Part shown: positions 43,930-52,130 of the stretch, piece by piece
How the letters are laid out: every line of letters starts with the position of its first letter
How positions within the stretch are numbered: position 1 is the stretch's first letter
Assembly (NCBI RefSeq): GCF_000308515.1
Contig: NZ_BAFV01000052.1
Location: forward strand, 57,606-121,605
Origin: Nocardia carnea NBRC 14403
GTDB taxonomy: Bacteria > Actinomycetota > Actinomycetes > Mycobacteriales > Mycobacteriaceae
DNA length: 64,000 nt
Direction: 5' to 3'
Position numbers and translations under genes: made by a program
Notes under the pieces: generated by a model
What the model was told of the DNA's origin: nothing
Databases searched by the model: none
Seen by the model: only the letters and a program-made list of their open reading frames with translations

Positions 43930-45447
43930 TCATCCGGGCAGTCCCGGTCTGCGGAGTTGGGGCACGCCGATCGATTTCATCAGGGCACAGTGTTCTTCAC
44001 GGGTTTCGGTCGCGGAACCGCCGGCGCGCTCCGGGCGGTCGTGCAGTGGGAATTCGGCTCGTACGATCCAAGAACCGGCCTCGGGGCCGATGAGGATCCG
44101 GCCGCCCAGTCCTTCGGCTCGCTGGCGCATTCCGCCGACGCCGGTGCCGTGCCCGATACGCGCGGCCGGCGCCCCCGGCGGTAGCGGATTACGCACCCGT
44201 ACGACCGCCGACCGCGCGCCGACCTCCAGCGCGAATTCGACGGCCGCGCCGGGTGCGTGTTTGGCGATATTGGCCAGAGATTCCTGGCAGATGCGGTACA
44301 GCGCGAGACCGACCGCCGCGGAGATCCGGTCCAGATCGCCGGTGAAACGGCGGCGCACCGTCAGGCCGGCGTTGGCGAAGTCGTCGATCAGGGCGGGGAT
44401 ATCGTCGGCGCCCGGTTCCGGGCCCGCGGCGGTCCGCCCGGAGTCCAGCAGGCCCACCGTGCGCCGGATATCGGCCATGGCCTGCCGGCCCAGCCGTTCG
44501 GCGTCGGCGAGCGCATCCACCGCCTCCTCTACGTCGCTGTCGGTACTGAGCGCATGCCGGGCGGCGGTGACGTGCAGCAGGGTCACGGTGAGCGAATGGG
44601 CGATGACATCGTGTACCTCGCGGGCGATACGGTTGCGTTCGGCGGCCGCTGCCTGCGCGGCCCGCACATTCTGGTTCTCCCGTTCCTGATACAGGTACAG
44701 CCGCTGGTACTGCAGCATCACGCCGACCAGCCAGCCGAGCAGGATGCCGAGCGCATACATCGGGACACCGATGCGCAGATTGTCGTTTCCCCACAGCGCC
44801 TGACTCAGCACGGCGAAGACGACCAGTTCGACGGTCGCCAGCAGCGCCAGCGGGATACTCACCCGTTTCGGCGCGATCGCCGCGATTTCGGCGGCCACCA
44901 CCATCAGCACGAACGGCGCGAAATCGGCTTCCACCGGTTGGGCGAAGAACAGTGCCGCCGCGACCATCGTCGCCAATCCCAGCACGAGCGGCCGCGGCAC
45001 GATCCCGAACAGCACATAGGCCGGTACCGACAGGAACAGCAGCACCACCGCGAGTAACGGCAGCACGGTCGGGAAGTATTCGTGCCGCTGCAGACAGGCG
45101 ACGAGTCCGAGGACGAGCAGCGCCAGATCGGCGAACAACACCACCTTCGGTGGGTAGTCGAACGGCAGGTCACCGAGCGGGTGCCAGCCCAGCCGCAACC
45201 GTCCGTTCGTGAACCGGCGCCACATCCGGCCGGCCCGAACGCTCACCGAGCGGCGCGAACTTTTCGCACCGCCACCGTTCACAGCCCCATGACCACGACC
45301 GGCGACCTCCCCGTCCCCGCCCACCGCAGCCTGGTCACCGCAGCCGGCGACCTCCCCGGCACCACCTGCCGCGGCGGCAATGCCCTCGCTCTTACGCCGC
45401 GGGTGATCACCCGCCGCGGAACTGGATGTGAGGTGGCTCTCAGGCAC
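43930..45447 (-). CDS. sensor histidine kinase, HisKA_3 type (module 1)
   Basis: 505 residues if the GTG at 45447 is used; an ATG at 45225 (MWRRFTNGRLRLGWHP) gives a more typical start, and the Gly/Ala-rich extension between the two is of doubtful value. Six membrane helices follow, then a coiled YQERENQNVRAAQAAAAERN segment, phospho-His in RIAREVHDVIAHSLTV and ATP-binding GTGVGGMRQRAEGLG. Partner of response regulator 1. Confidence 0.85.
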   Translation of the reverse strand: MPESHLTSSSAAGDHPRRKSEGIAAAAGGAGEVAGCGDQAAVGGDGEVAGRGHGAVNGGGAKSSRRSVSVRAGRMWRRFTNGRLRLGWHPLGDLPFDYPPKVVLFADLALLVLGLVACLQRHEYFPTVLPLLAVVLLFLSVPAYVLFGIVPRPLVLGLATMVAAALFFAQPVEADFAPFVLMVVAAEIAAIAPKRVSIPLALLATVELVVFAVLSQALWGNDNLRIGVPMYALGILLGWLVGVMLQYQRLYLYQERENQNVRAAQAAAAERNRIAREVHDVIAHSLTVTLLHVTAARHALSTDSDVEEAVDALADAERLGRQAMADIRRTVGLLDSGRTAAGPEPGADDIPALIDDFANAGLTVRRRFTGDLDRISAAVGLALYRICQESLANIAKHAPGAAVEFALEVGARSAVVRVRNPLPPGAPAARIGHGTGVGGMRQRAEGLGGRILIGPEAGSWIVRAEFPLHDRPERAGGSATETREEHCALMKSIGVPQLRRPGLPG

Positions 45448-45639
45448 ATTTCCAGGGTAATCAGCCCGGGTCGCAGGAAACATCCTCCCGGAGCCGGGGC
45501 TCGTCTCCACCCCCGGTAGGAGATCGATTCTCGCCCGCCGCACGACGAAGTGCGGGCAGCGGATCCGTAGCGTGGAACGCGTCGGCGCCGCACCGGACCG
45601 AGCGGCGCACCCCAGGCCCCGACCGAAAGGGCACGGACC

Positions 45640-45945
45640 ATGTCCTGGACAGAGCAGCACCTGCGCACCGAGATCCTGCACACCGTTCTCGACCGCGCGG
45701 CCGGCGACCCCGCCCGCACCGACCTGTTCGACGATATCCCCCAGCTCGACCGGTTGTTCGGCGGACCGCAAGGAGTACTTGCGGCCCTGCGCTATCGGTG
45801 GAACATTCATCTGGACGCCAAGCTGGAACTGGGTGCCGCCCAGGGCCGGACCGTGGACGAGGCATACCTCGAACTGGCGGCCGAACAGCCGGTGCTGCGT
45901 GCGGTACTGGATGCCCGGACGGCGTCGCGGGTGCTGGTCGCGTGA
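45640..45945 (+). CDS. small hypothetical protein
   Basis: 101 residues, all helical by appearance: MSWTEQHLRTEILHTVLDRA, then LFGGPQGVLAALRYRWNIHLDAKLEL and a C-terminal helix LEAVLDARTASRVLVA-like. No signal or membrane helix. Family resemblance to actinobacterial small proteins of unknown function found next to ABC ATPases. It starts 190 bp after the histidine kinase (divergent) and is 40 bp before the ABC ATPase gene. Confidence 0.65.
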   Translation: MSWTEQHLRTEILHTVLDRAAGDPARTDLFDDIPQLDRLFGGPQGVLAALRYRWNIHLDAKLELGAAQGRTVDEAYLELAAEQPVLRAVLDARTASRVLVA

Positions 45946-45985
45946 ACCGGCCCCGGCCGTACATCTGTGGAAGACGGGGGTGGCG

Positions 45986-46750
45986 ATGACGCAGCCGGCC
46001 ATGCTGGAACTGACCGATGTCGTGAAGGAGTACCGTGTCGGCGATCAGCCGGTGCGGGCGCTCGACGAGATCGGGCTGCGCCTGGAAGCGGGCGAGTTCA
46101 CCTCCGTCATCGGTCCGTCCGGGTCGGGGAAGAGCACATTGCTGCATATGCTCGGCGCGCTGGACCGCCCCGATTCCGGGTCGATCCGGTTCCAGGGCGC
46201 CGAAATCGGCGCGTTGAGCGAGGAACAGCAGTCGGAATTCCGGCGTCATCGGGTGGGGTTCATCTTCCAGTTCTTCAATCTGCTGCCCACCCTGTCGGCG
46301 TGGGAGAACGTCGCGGTGCCGAAACTGCTGGACGGCAAGTCTCTGCGCAAGGCGAAACCGCGGGCCCTGGAACTGCTCGACCGGGTCGGGCTCGGTGCGC
46401 GCGCCGAGCACCGTCCCGCCGAACTGTCCGGCGGGCAGATGCAGCGGGTCGCGGTGGCGCGGGCGCTGATCATGGACCCGCCGCTCATCCTGGCCGACGA
46501 ACCCACCGGCAACCTGGACTCGAAAACCGGCGCCTCGATCCTCGGACTACTGGCCGAGGTCGCCGGATCGGGTAATTCGGTGGTGATGGTGACCCATGAC
46601 CGCGGCGCGGTGGACTACTGCGACCGGGTGGTCACCCTCGGCGACGGACGCATCGGATCGGACGAACGCACCGCCGCTCACACCGTGGGTGGCCGCAGTG
46701 CGGAGTTCGGCGCGGCGCTCGCAGGCCGCGCCGCGCCGAATCCGACGTAA
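45986..46750 (+). CDS. MacB/LolD-type ABC ATPase without a permease
   Basis: 254 residues from the ATG at 45986 (a GTG at 45980 is possible). Walker A GPSGSGKSTLLH, FIFQFFNLLPTLSAWENV, signature LSGGQMQRVAVARAL and Walker B LILADEPTGNLDSKT: the lipoprotein/macrolide exporter ATPase subfamily. Such ATPases work with an FtsX-like permease, usually the next gene, but here the next gene is the Ser/Thr kinase on the other strand. Confidence 0.88.
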   Translation: MTQPAMLELTDVVKEYRVGDQPVRALDEIGLRLEAGEFTSVIGPSGSGKSTLLHMLGALDRPDSGSIRFQGAEIGALSEEQQSEFRRHRVGFIFQFFNLLPTLSAWENVAVPKLLDGKSLRKAKPRALELLDRVGLGARAEHRPAELSGGQMQRVAVARALIMDPPLILADEPTGNLDSKTGASILGLLAEVAGSGNSVVMVTHDRGAVDYCDRVVTLGDGRIGSDERTAAHTVGGRSAEFGAALAGRAAPNPT

Positions 46751-46856
46751 CCAGCGGTGCCGCCGAGTCTTACGCGGCCCTGAGAAGTTACGGCCCACCC
46801 GAGGTCGGACCCCTACCTGAGGTCGGCCCCCGCAGCAGCCGAAGCCGGCGCAGATA

Positions 46857-48836
46857 TCACAGCGGTGCGTCGGCCCACCAGCTGTGGATGTCCTGACGGG
46901 CGGTCGGGCCCCATTTGCGAACGAACAGCAGGGAGTTGCTGCGCGGTGAATCTTCTCCGGAACCGAAGGAGACCAGCATGTTCACCGTGAACTGGCCGCG
47001 CGCGCCGGAATCCTCCCAGACATAGGCGGTGTACGGTTCGCCGGATTTGGTACCCGCCGACGTATCGTGCGCGGGCAGGCCAGTGATCACCTCCCGGGCG
47101 GCTTCGGCGTCCGGGTAGGTGATGATCGTGTAGTCCATCCGGGTGGGTTGCAGCTGGATCTGCCGGCAATCCCAGATCGCATCCCAGGGGCGGGTTTCGA
47201 GGACATCGTCGAAAACCGGCACATCCGGGAGCAGCGGGATCTGATCGCCGGGACCGAACCTGCTGCATCGAGCGTTCTGATAACCGAGCCCGTCGATTCC
47301 GGACCCCTGCGGGAGCAGGGAGGGGAACAGGCGGCGGGTGCGGTCGCCGGGCTCGCCGCCGGGCGAATCGCCGGGACCGGCGGTACTGCTCGGTTCCCGT
47401 TCCAGGGTGGAAGTCTGCGGCGCGGCCGGTGCGCTGGAGTTCGAATCGTCGGCGCCCAGGAGCACCACCACGCCCACCGCGATCAGGGCGAGCACGATGA
47501 GCGGTACGAGAATCGCCACGGCGATCCACGGTGCCCGGCTGCGCCGCACCGGCGGTGCGTTATTCCCGGGCGGGGCGTAACCGGGCGGCGGCGCGGAGTA
47601 GCCGGGTGGAGCGGGCGGGTAGCCGCCGTGGTGCATGGTCGCCGTGGCACCGCTGGTTTCCACGGATCCGCCCGCGTAACCGGCCGGTGCGCCCGCGGGC
47701 TCGGGCCACGTCCCCCGCACCACAGGTATCCCGCCGGTATGTTCGACTCCCGCAGAGACCTGCGGATTCTTGCCTGTGTGCTCGACACTCGGAGGTACCG
47801 CGCCGAACCCGCCCGTCTGTTCCACCGCCGGCCCCGGCGAACCGGCCGGCGGCGCGGGCCGCGTGATCGCGACAGTGGGTTGCGCACCGGTGTTGTCGGC
47901 CTGCCCCGGCGGAACAGATTGCGCGGGGGCATATCCCGCTGCCGGCGCGAACCCGGAACCCGGCCCGGTCGTTTCCGGAGACGACGGCTGCGGAGCCGGC
48001 GGAGCCGTCAGCGCACGTTCCGCGGCCGCGGCGAATTCCACGCACGTCCGGTAGCGGTGCGCCGGATGTTTGGCCATCGCCTTGGCCAGCACCGGATCCA
48101 GCCCCGGCGGCAGGCCACGCCGTTTGACCGCCAGCGGCGGCGGCGCCAGCTGCAGATTCCCGTGGATGATATCGGCGGGATTCGGGGAATCGAACGGTGC
48201 CATTCCGGTGAGCAGCCAGTACAGCGTGCAGGCCAGCGAATACTGGTCCGACCGGCCGTCCATATCGCCGCCGGTCATCTGTTCCGGAGAGGCGAACGCG
48301 AGGGTCGCGGTGAACATTCCGGTCTGCGTCAACCGGACCGTTTCCGCACGTAACCGCGCGAGACCGAAATCGGTCAGGAAAACCCGCTCGCCCTGCCCGG
48401 TATTGGCGCGGGCGAGCAGAATATTGGACGGTTTCACATCCCGGTGCAGCACACCCATTCCGTGCGCGTAATCGAGCGCATCGGCAACACCCGCGATGAT
48501 CTGCACCGCTTTGTCCGGCGGCAGCGACAGCGAATTCACGGTGCCCGCGTCGGCGCCGTCGATGTACTGCATGCACATCCACAGGTGCGCCCCCTCCAAC
48601 CCGCGGTCGTACACCGTGACGATGCTCGGATGATCCAGGGCGGCGGCCAGATCCGCTTCCCGCTCGAAACGGGTGCGGATCGCGGCATCGGCGAACAATT
48701 CCGGTTTGAGCAGTTTGAGGGCGGTCAGTTTCCCGAGCCGGGGATGCCGGGCCAGATACACGGCACCCATTCCGCCTTCACCGAGTTGCCGCTCGATGGT
48801 GAAACCGGCGAACACGTCACCGCTGTTGAGCAACAC
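46857..48836 (-). CDS. receptor-like Ser/Thr protein kinase (module 2)
   Basis: 659 residues. Kinase domain to about 270: GEGGMGAVYLAR, TALKLL, VLHRDVKPSNILL, LTDFGLARL and ATLAFASPEQM. Pro/Gly-rich linker, one membrane helix (about 430-452: APWIAVAILVPLIVLALIAV), and a ~200-residue external domain with Cys pair (NARCSRFG, IWDCRQIQ) unlike the outside part of module 1. The outside part may recognise cell-wall fragments or another ligand; not identified. Confidence 0.92.
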   Translation of the reverse strand: MLLNSGDVFAGFTIERQLGEGGMGAVYLARHPRLGKLTALKLLKPELFADAAIRTRFEREADLAAALDHPSIVTVYDRGLEGAHLWMCMQYIDGADAGTVNSLSLPPDKAVQIIAGVADALDYAHGMGVLHRDVKPSNILLARANTGQGERVFLTDFGLARLRAETVRLTQTGMFTATLAFASPEQMTGGDMDGRSDQYSLACTLYWLLTGMAPFDSPNPADIIHGNLQLAPPPLAVKRRGLPPGLDPVLAKAMAKHPAHRYRTCVEFAAAAERALTAPPAPQPSSPETTGPGSGFAPAAGYAPAQSVPPGQADNTGAQPTVAITRPAPPAGSPGPAVEQTGGFGAVPPSVEHTGKNPQVSAGVEHTGGIPVVRGTWPEPAGAPAGYAGGSVETSGATATMHHGGYPPAPPGYSAPPPGYAPPGNNAPPVRRSRAPWIAVAILVPLIVLALIAVGVVVLLGADDSNSSAPAAPQTSTLEREPSSTAGPGDSPGGEPGDRTRRLFPSLLPQGSGIDGLGYQNARCSRFGPGDQIPLLPDVPVFDDVLETRPWDAIWDCRQIQLQPTRMDYTIITYPDAEAAREVITGLPAHDTSAGTKSGEPYTAYVWEDSGARGQFTVNMLVSFGSGEDSPRSNSLLFVRKWGPTARQDIHSWWADAPL

Positions 48837-48942
48837 GACCCCCTTCGGGTGACTGACAGACTCGTGAGCCTACCGGGCACACGCCGCCGATTCCGCCCCG
48901 AAAACGGTAATCCCCGCAGTCCATGGAAACCTGACCATCCGA

Positions 48943-49605
48943 TCAGCCGGGGGTGACCAGACCCGATTCATAAGCCAGCACCACCGCCTGCGCGCGATCA
49001 CGCAGATCCAATTTGGTGAAGACCTTCGACACATGGGTTTTCACCGTCTGTTCGGCGATGAACAACGCCTCGGCGATTTCGGTATTGGACATCCCCCGGG
49101 CCACCAACTCCAAAATCTCGCGTTCCCGCGGTGTGAGCGCCGCAAGCGCCGGCGACGGCGTACGGCGCGCGGACCGCCGCATCGTCACCTCGGCGATCAA
49201 CCGCCGCGTCACGGTCGGTGCGAGCAGCGCCTCCCCGGCCGCGACCACCCGCACCGCACGCACCAATTCCTCGGCCGGGGCATCTTTGAGCAGGAACCCG
49301 CTGGCGCCGAGACCGAGCGCCTCGTAGACGTAGTCGTCGATATCGAAGGTCGTCAACATGAGCACCCGCACCGGCGGATCGAAACCCGCGGACAGGATGG
49401 AACGCGCCGCATCCAGGCCGTTCATCTCCGGCATCCGGACATCCATCAGCACCACATCGGGCCGTAACCGCGCCGCCTCGGCGACCGCCACTTTCCCATC
49501 GGGCGCGTCACCGATCACACTGATATCGGGTTGCGCGGCCAGTAACGCCCCGAACCCCTGCCGGACCATGGCCTGGTCGTCGGCGATCAACACGGTTATT
49601 GCCAC
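48943..49605 (-). CDS. response regulator, NarL/LuxR type (module 2)
   Basis: 220 residues. Receiver: IADDQAMVRQG, phospho-acceptor VVLMDVRM, and FLLKDA. HTH: LTPREREILELVARGMSNTEIAEALFIAEQTVKTHVSKVFTKLDL. Partner of the histidine kinase upstream; a structured repeat lies between them. The end (SGLVTPG) resembles module 1 (HGVVSPG), as expected of duplicated genes. Confidence 0.92.
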   Translation of the reverse strand: MAITVLIADDQAMVRQGFGALLAAQPDISVIGDAPDGKVAVAEAARLRPDVVLMDVRMPEMNGLDAARSILSAGFDPPVRVLMLTTFDIDDYVYEALGLGASGFLLKDAPAEELVRAVRVVAAGEALLAPTVTRRLIAEVTMRRSARRTPSPALAALTPREREILELVARGMSNTEIAEALFIAEQTVKTHVSKVFTKLDLRDRAQAVVLAYESGLVTPG

Positions 49606-49652
49606 GCGCTCAGCCTAAATGCTGTGTCATGGCGCCGCCTCCGGCGGCGCAG

Positions 49653-49745
49653 GGTTCGAGGCCCTATGGGTCTCGTTCTTCACTCCGACGCTCCTCCGCT
49701 TCGCTCCCCCGCTCTGTCGCTCCAGAACGAGACGGGCCCCGAACC
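49653..49745 (-). repeat. structured intergenic element, copy B
   Basis: 93 nt between histidine kinase 2 and response regulator 2. Inner stem gtctcgttct (49670-49679) with agaacgagac (49724-49733); outer stem ggttcg-a-ggccc (49653-49664) with gggcc-c-cgaacc (49734-49745). The loop 49680-49723 matches copy A except for three bases. It sits 48 bp upstream of the response regulator start, in the same orientation to transcription as copy A. Confidence 0.8.
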
Positions 49746-49855
49746 ATGGAGGTGGGCCTCGACAAGGCTGGGTAGACCTGGCCCTCGGGCGGCGAGATCG
49801 GCCCGAAAAGGGCTCTGGCACAGAAGGTTGTGCGCCGGCGTTATGGCCTTTCGGG

Positions 49856-51100
49856 TCAGGCGGGCATGCCGGGTTGGGTGATGGCCGACCTGGACAGGTC
49901 CGTCGCGACGGTGCGGGGTAGCAGTGCAGTGACCCGGAATCCGCCGTCGGCTGCCGGTTCCGCCGTCAACCGGCCGCCGACCGCCAGAGCTCGCGCCTGC
50001 ATACCGGGAATTCCGTGCCCGCCGGTACCGGCGGCCGCCGGACCGGTGCCCGGGCCGTTGACCACGGTGAGCGTGACCGTATCGGCACTGTCGATGCCGA
50101 TACGGACCGGGGCGCCGGGTGCGTGCCGGCCGGCATTGGCCAGCGATTCCTGCACGATCCGGTACAGCGCGGAGCCCACGGTGTCGGGTATCGCCGCGAG
50201 CGTGCCCTCGACCGACCAGGTGAGATCCACCCCGGCCCGGGTGGCGGACTGGAACAGCGCTTCCAGATCGGCAGCGGTGGGTTGCGGTGTGTTTTCGGCG
50301 AGCTGGCCGTCGCTGCGCAAAACACCGAGCAGGCTGCGGATCTCGTTGAGCGCTTCCCGGGCGGTGGCGCCGATCGATTCGAATTCGGACCGCGCCGCCT
50401 CGTTCACACCGCTCACCCGGTACGGGGCTGTCTGCGCCTGCACTACCACCAGCGACATATGGTGCGCGACCACATCGTGCAGATCGCGAGCTATCCGCGC
50501 TTTCTCCTCGAGGATGGTGCGCCGCGCGCGTTCGAGTTCGCTGAGTTCGGTCTGCCGGTTCAGCTCGGACCGCGAACGGATCAGCGACCGCAGCAGTACC
50601 GCGACGAACACGGTCGCGGCCAGGGAAACCGGCCACGCCCACGGATCGGCGCCGACTCCTTCTTCCGAGAGCGCCGCGCCCAGCAGCAGCGATGTCGCCG
50701 CCCACACCACCGCCACCAGCGGTGGCGGCGACCGCAACGCCACCCCGAAGACCAGGAAGTAGAGGGCGACGATATGCACCACCTGGAACGGCAGCGCCTC
50801 ACCGGGCTCGTTCGGTACGGCCAAGGCGATGAACAGCGCCGAACCGGCGGATACGGCCCAGCCCAGCGGCGCGTTCCGCCGGATCAGCAGAACCGGCAGG
50901 GCGGCGAACCCCGCGATGAGCGGGGCGATCGACCACGGGACGTCATGGGTCACGTGCAGGGTGGGCCAGGCGACCGAGAACAACACCAGCACCACGAAGA
51001 CCGTGCCGGCATCCACCCACCAGCGAGGTCCGAGGCGGGCGAGCCGGCTCCGGAGCGGCGGTGACTTCGCTGCCGGTTGCGCGGCACTGAACTCCATCAT
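49856..51100 (-). CDS. sensor histidine kinase, HisKA_3 type (module 2)
   Basis: 414 residues. Four to six membrane helices in the first ~150 residues, coiled linker (SELNRQTELSELERARRTILEEKARIAR), phospho-His in RDLHDVVAHHMSLVVVQ, N-box NAGRHAPGAPV and G-box GTGGHGIPGMQARA. Start: two tandem ATGs at 51100/51097. Would phosphorylate response regulator 2. Confidence 0.9.
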   Translation of the reverse strand: MMEFSAAQPAAKSPPLRSRLARLGPRWWVDAGTVFVVLVLFSVAWPTLHVTHDVPWSIAPLIAGFAALPVLLIRRNAPLGWAVSAGSALFIALAVPNEPGEALPFQVVHIVALYFLVFGVALRSPPPLVAVVWAATSLLLGAALSEEGVGADPWAWPVSLAATVFVAVLLRSLIRSRSELNRQTELSELERARRTILEEKARIARDLHDVVAHHMSLVVVQAQTAPYRVSGVNEAARSEFESIGATAREALNEIRSLLGVLRSDGQLAENTPQPTAADLEALFQSATRAGVDLTWSVEGTLAAIPDTVGSALYRIVQESLANAGRHAPGAPVRIGIDSADTVTLTVVNGPGTGPAAAGTGGHGIPGMQARALAVGGRLTAEPAADGGFRVTALLPRTVATDLSRSAITQPGMPA

Positions 51101-51266
51101 GGCATCGACATTACGAACCGCCGCCTGGATCCACCTCATACCGTGGGGTGAAATCGGGCCCGTACACCCGGGGTACACCGCACCCCGCTCTCACCACCCG
51201 GGGCGGGCCCGAAACCGCTCCTGAGCGGGACGGCCGCGACCGTCATCGATTCATACCGTCACGATC

Positions 51267-52130
51267 ATGGTTGTCTCGAACACTGCCGCGCGCCGCCGGA
51301 CGCCGGTCCGCCGCCCCGCCGCGTTCGCCGTCGCGGGGATCGCCGCGGCCGCATCACTGCTGGCGGTACCCACGGCCGACGCGGCCGGACCGACGGCCGA
51401 CACCACCCCGGCCGCGTCCGCTGTCCGCGCACTGACCGGCACCGCTGCCGCACCGCGGCTCCCCGACGATTTCGGCGCCGTCACCGGATACCGCCCGGCG
51501 GTCGTCGACGGAATCCTGGTCGCCCCACAGGGTTCGTGCTCCTCACCGATACCGCTGCCCGCGGAGTTCGACATCGCCTGCAAGGCACACGACCTCGGTT
51601 ACGACCTGCTGCGCTACGCCCAGCACAGCGGTCAACCCCTCGGTGGCTGGGCGCGCCGCGACCTCGATCACGCCCTCGCCGACCGAATGCTGTCGGCGTG
51701 CCGGCACCGCCAGGACCCGATGGCTCGGGCGAGCTGCACCACCCTGGCCGGGATCGCGGCGACGGCGGTCGACCTCAATTCGCGGCGTCAGGGGTACGGG
51801 GTGCCGGTGGTCGAACATTTCTCGTTCGCCGAGACGGCCGCGACCTGGTTCCCGCGGGTGGTGGCGCTGGTACTCGCCGCGTTCGCCACGTTCCTGACCT
51901 GGCGTACCTGCGCAGGAAGCCGGTTCGGCCGCCCGGTGCTGCGCGAACTGTTCGAGCTCACGGGGTCGGGTGCGGGCACCAGGCGTCCCGGCGGCCCGGC
52001 CTTGCTCGGGCTGCCGGCCGAATCCGCCGGCAGCCCGTCACGGAAGTCGATGAGCTCGCGGGGGTTGCGCACGTCGCCGGCCCTTCGCGCCGCGTTCCCG
52101 GTGATCCCGTTCCGGCAGGAGCTCGCATGA
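51267..52130 (+). CDS. secreted/anchored phospholipase A2-like protein 1
   Basis: 287 residues. Signal peptide (about 1-40, ending VPTADAAG), then a prokaryotic PLA2 domain: GSCSSP, ACKAHDLGYDLLRYAQ with the catalytic His-Asp dyad and DxGY calcium-loop signature, and a four-Cys pattern (GSC, IAC, SAC, SCT). After the domain comes a membrane helix (VVALVLAAFATFLTW, about 195-210) and a basic tail, so the enzyme domain faces outside but stays anchored. Overlaps the next gene by ATGA. Probably acts on phospholipids of host or own envelope. Confidence 0.82.
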   Translation: MVVSNTAARRRTPVRRPAAFAVAGIAAAASLLAVPTADAAGPTADTTPAASAVRALTGTAAAPRLPDDFGAVTGYRPAVVDGILVAPQGSCSSPIPLPAEFDIACKAHDLGYDLLRYAQHSGQPLGGWARRDLDHALADRMLSACRHRQDPMARASCTTLAGIAATAVDLNSRRQGYGVPVVEHFSFAETAATWFPRVVALVLAAFATFLTWRTCAGSRFGRPVLRELFELTGSGAGTRRPGGPALLGLPAESAGSPSRKSMSSRGLRTSPALRAAFPVIPFRQELA

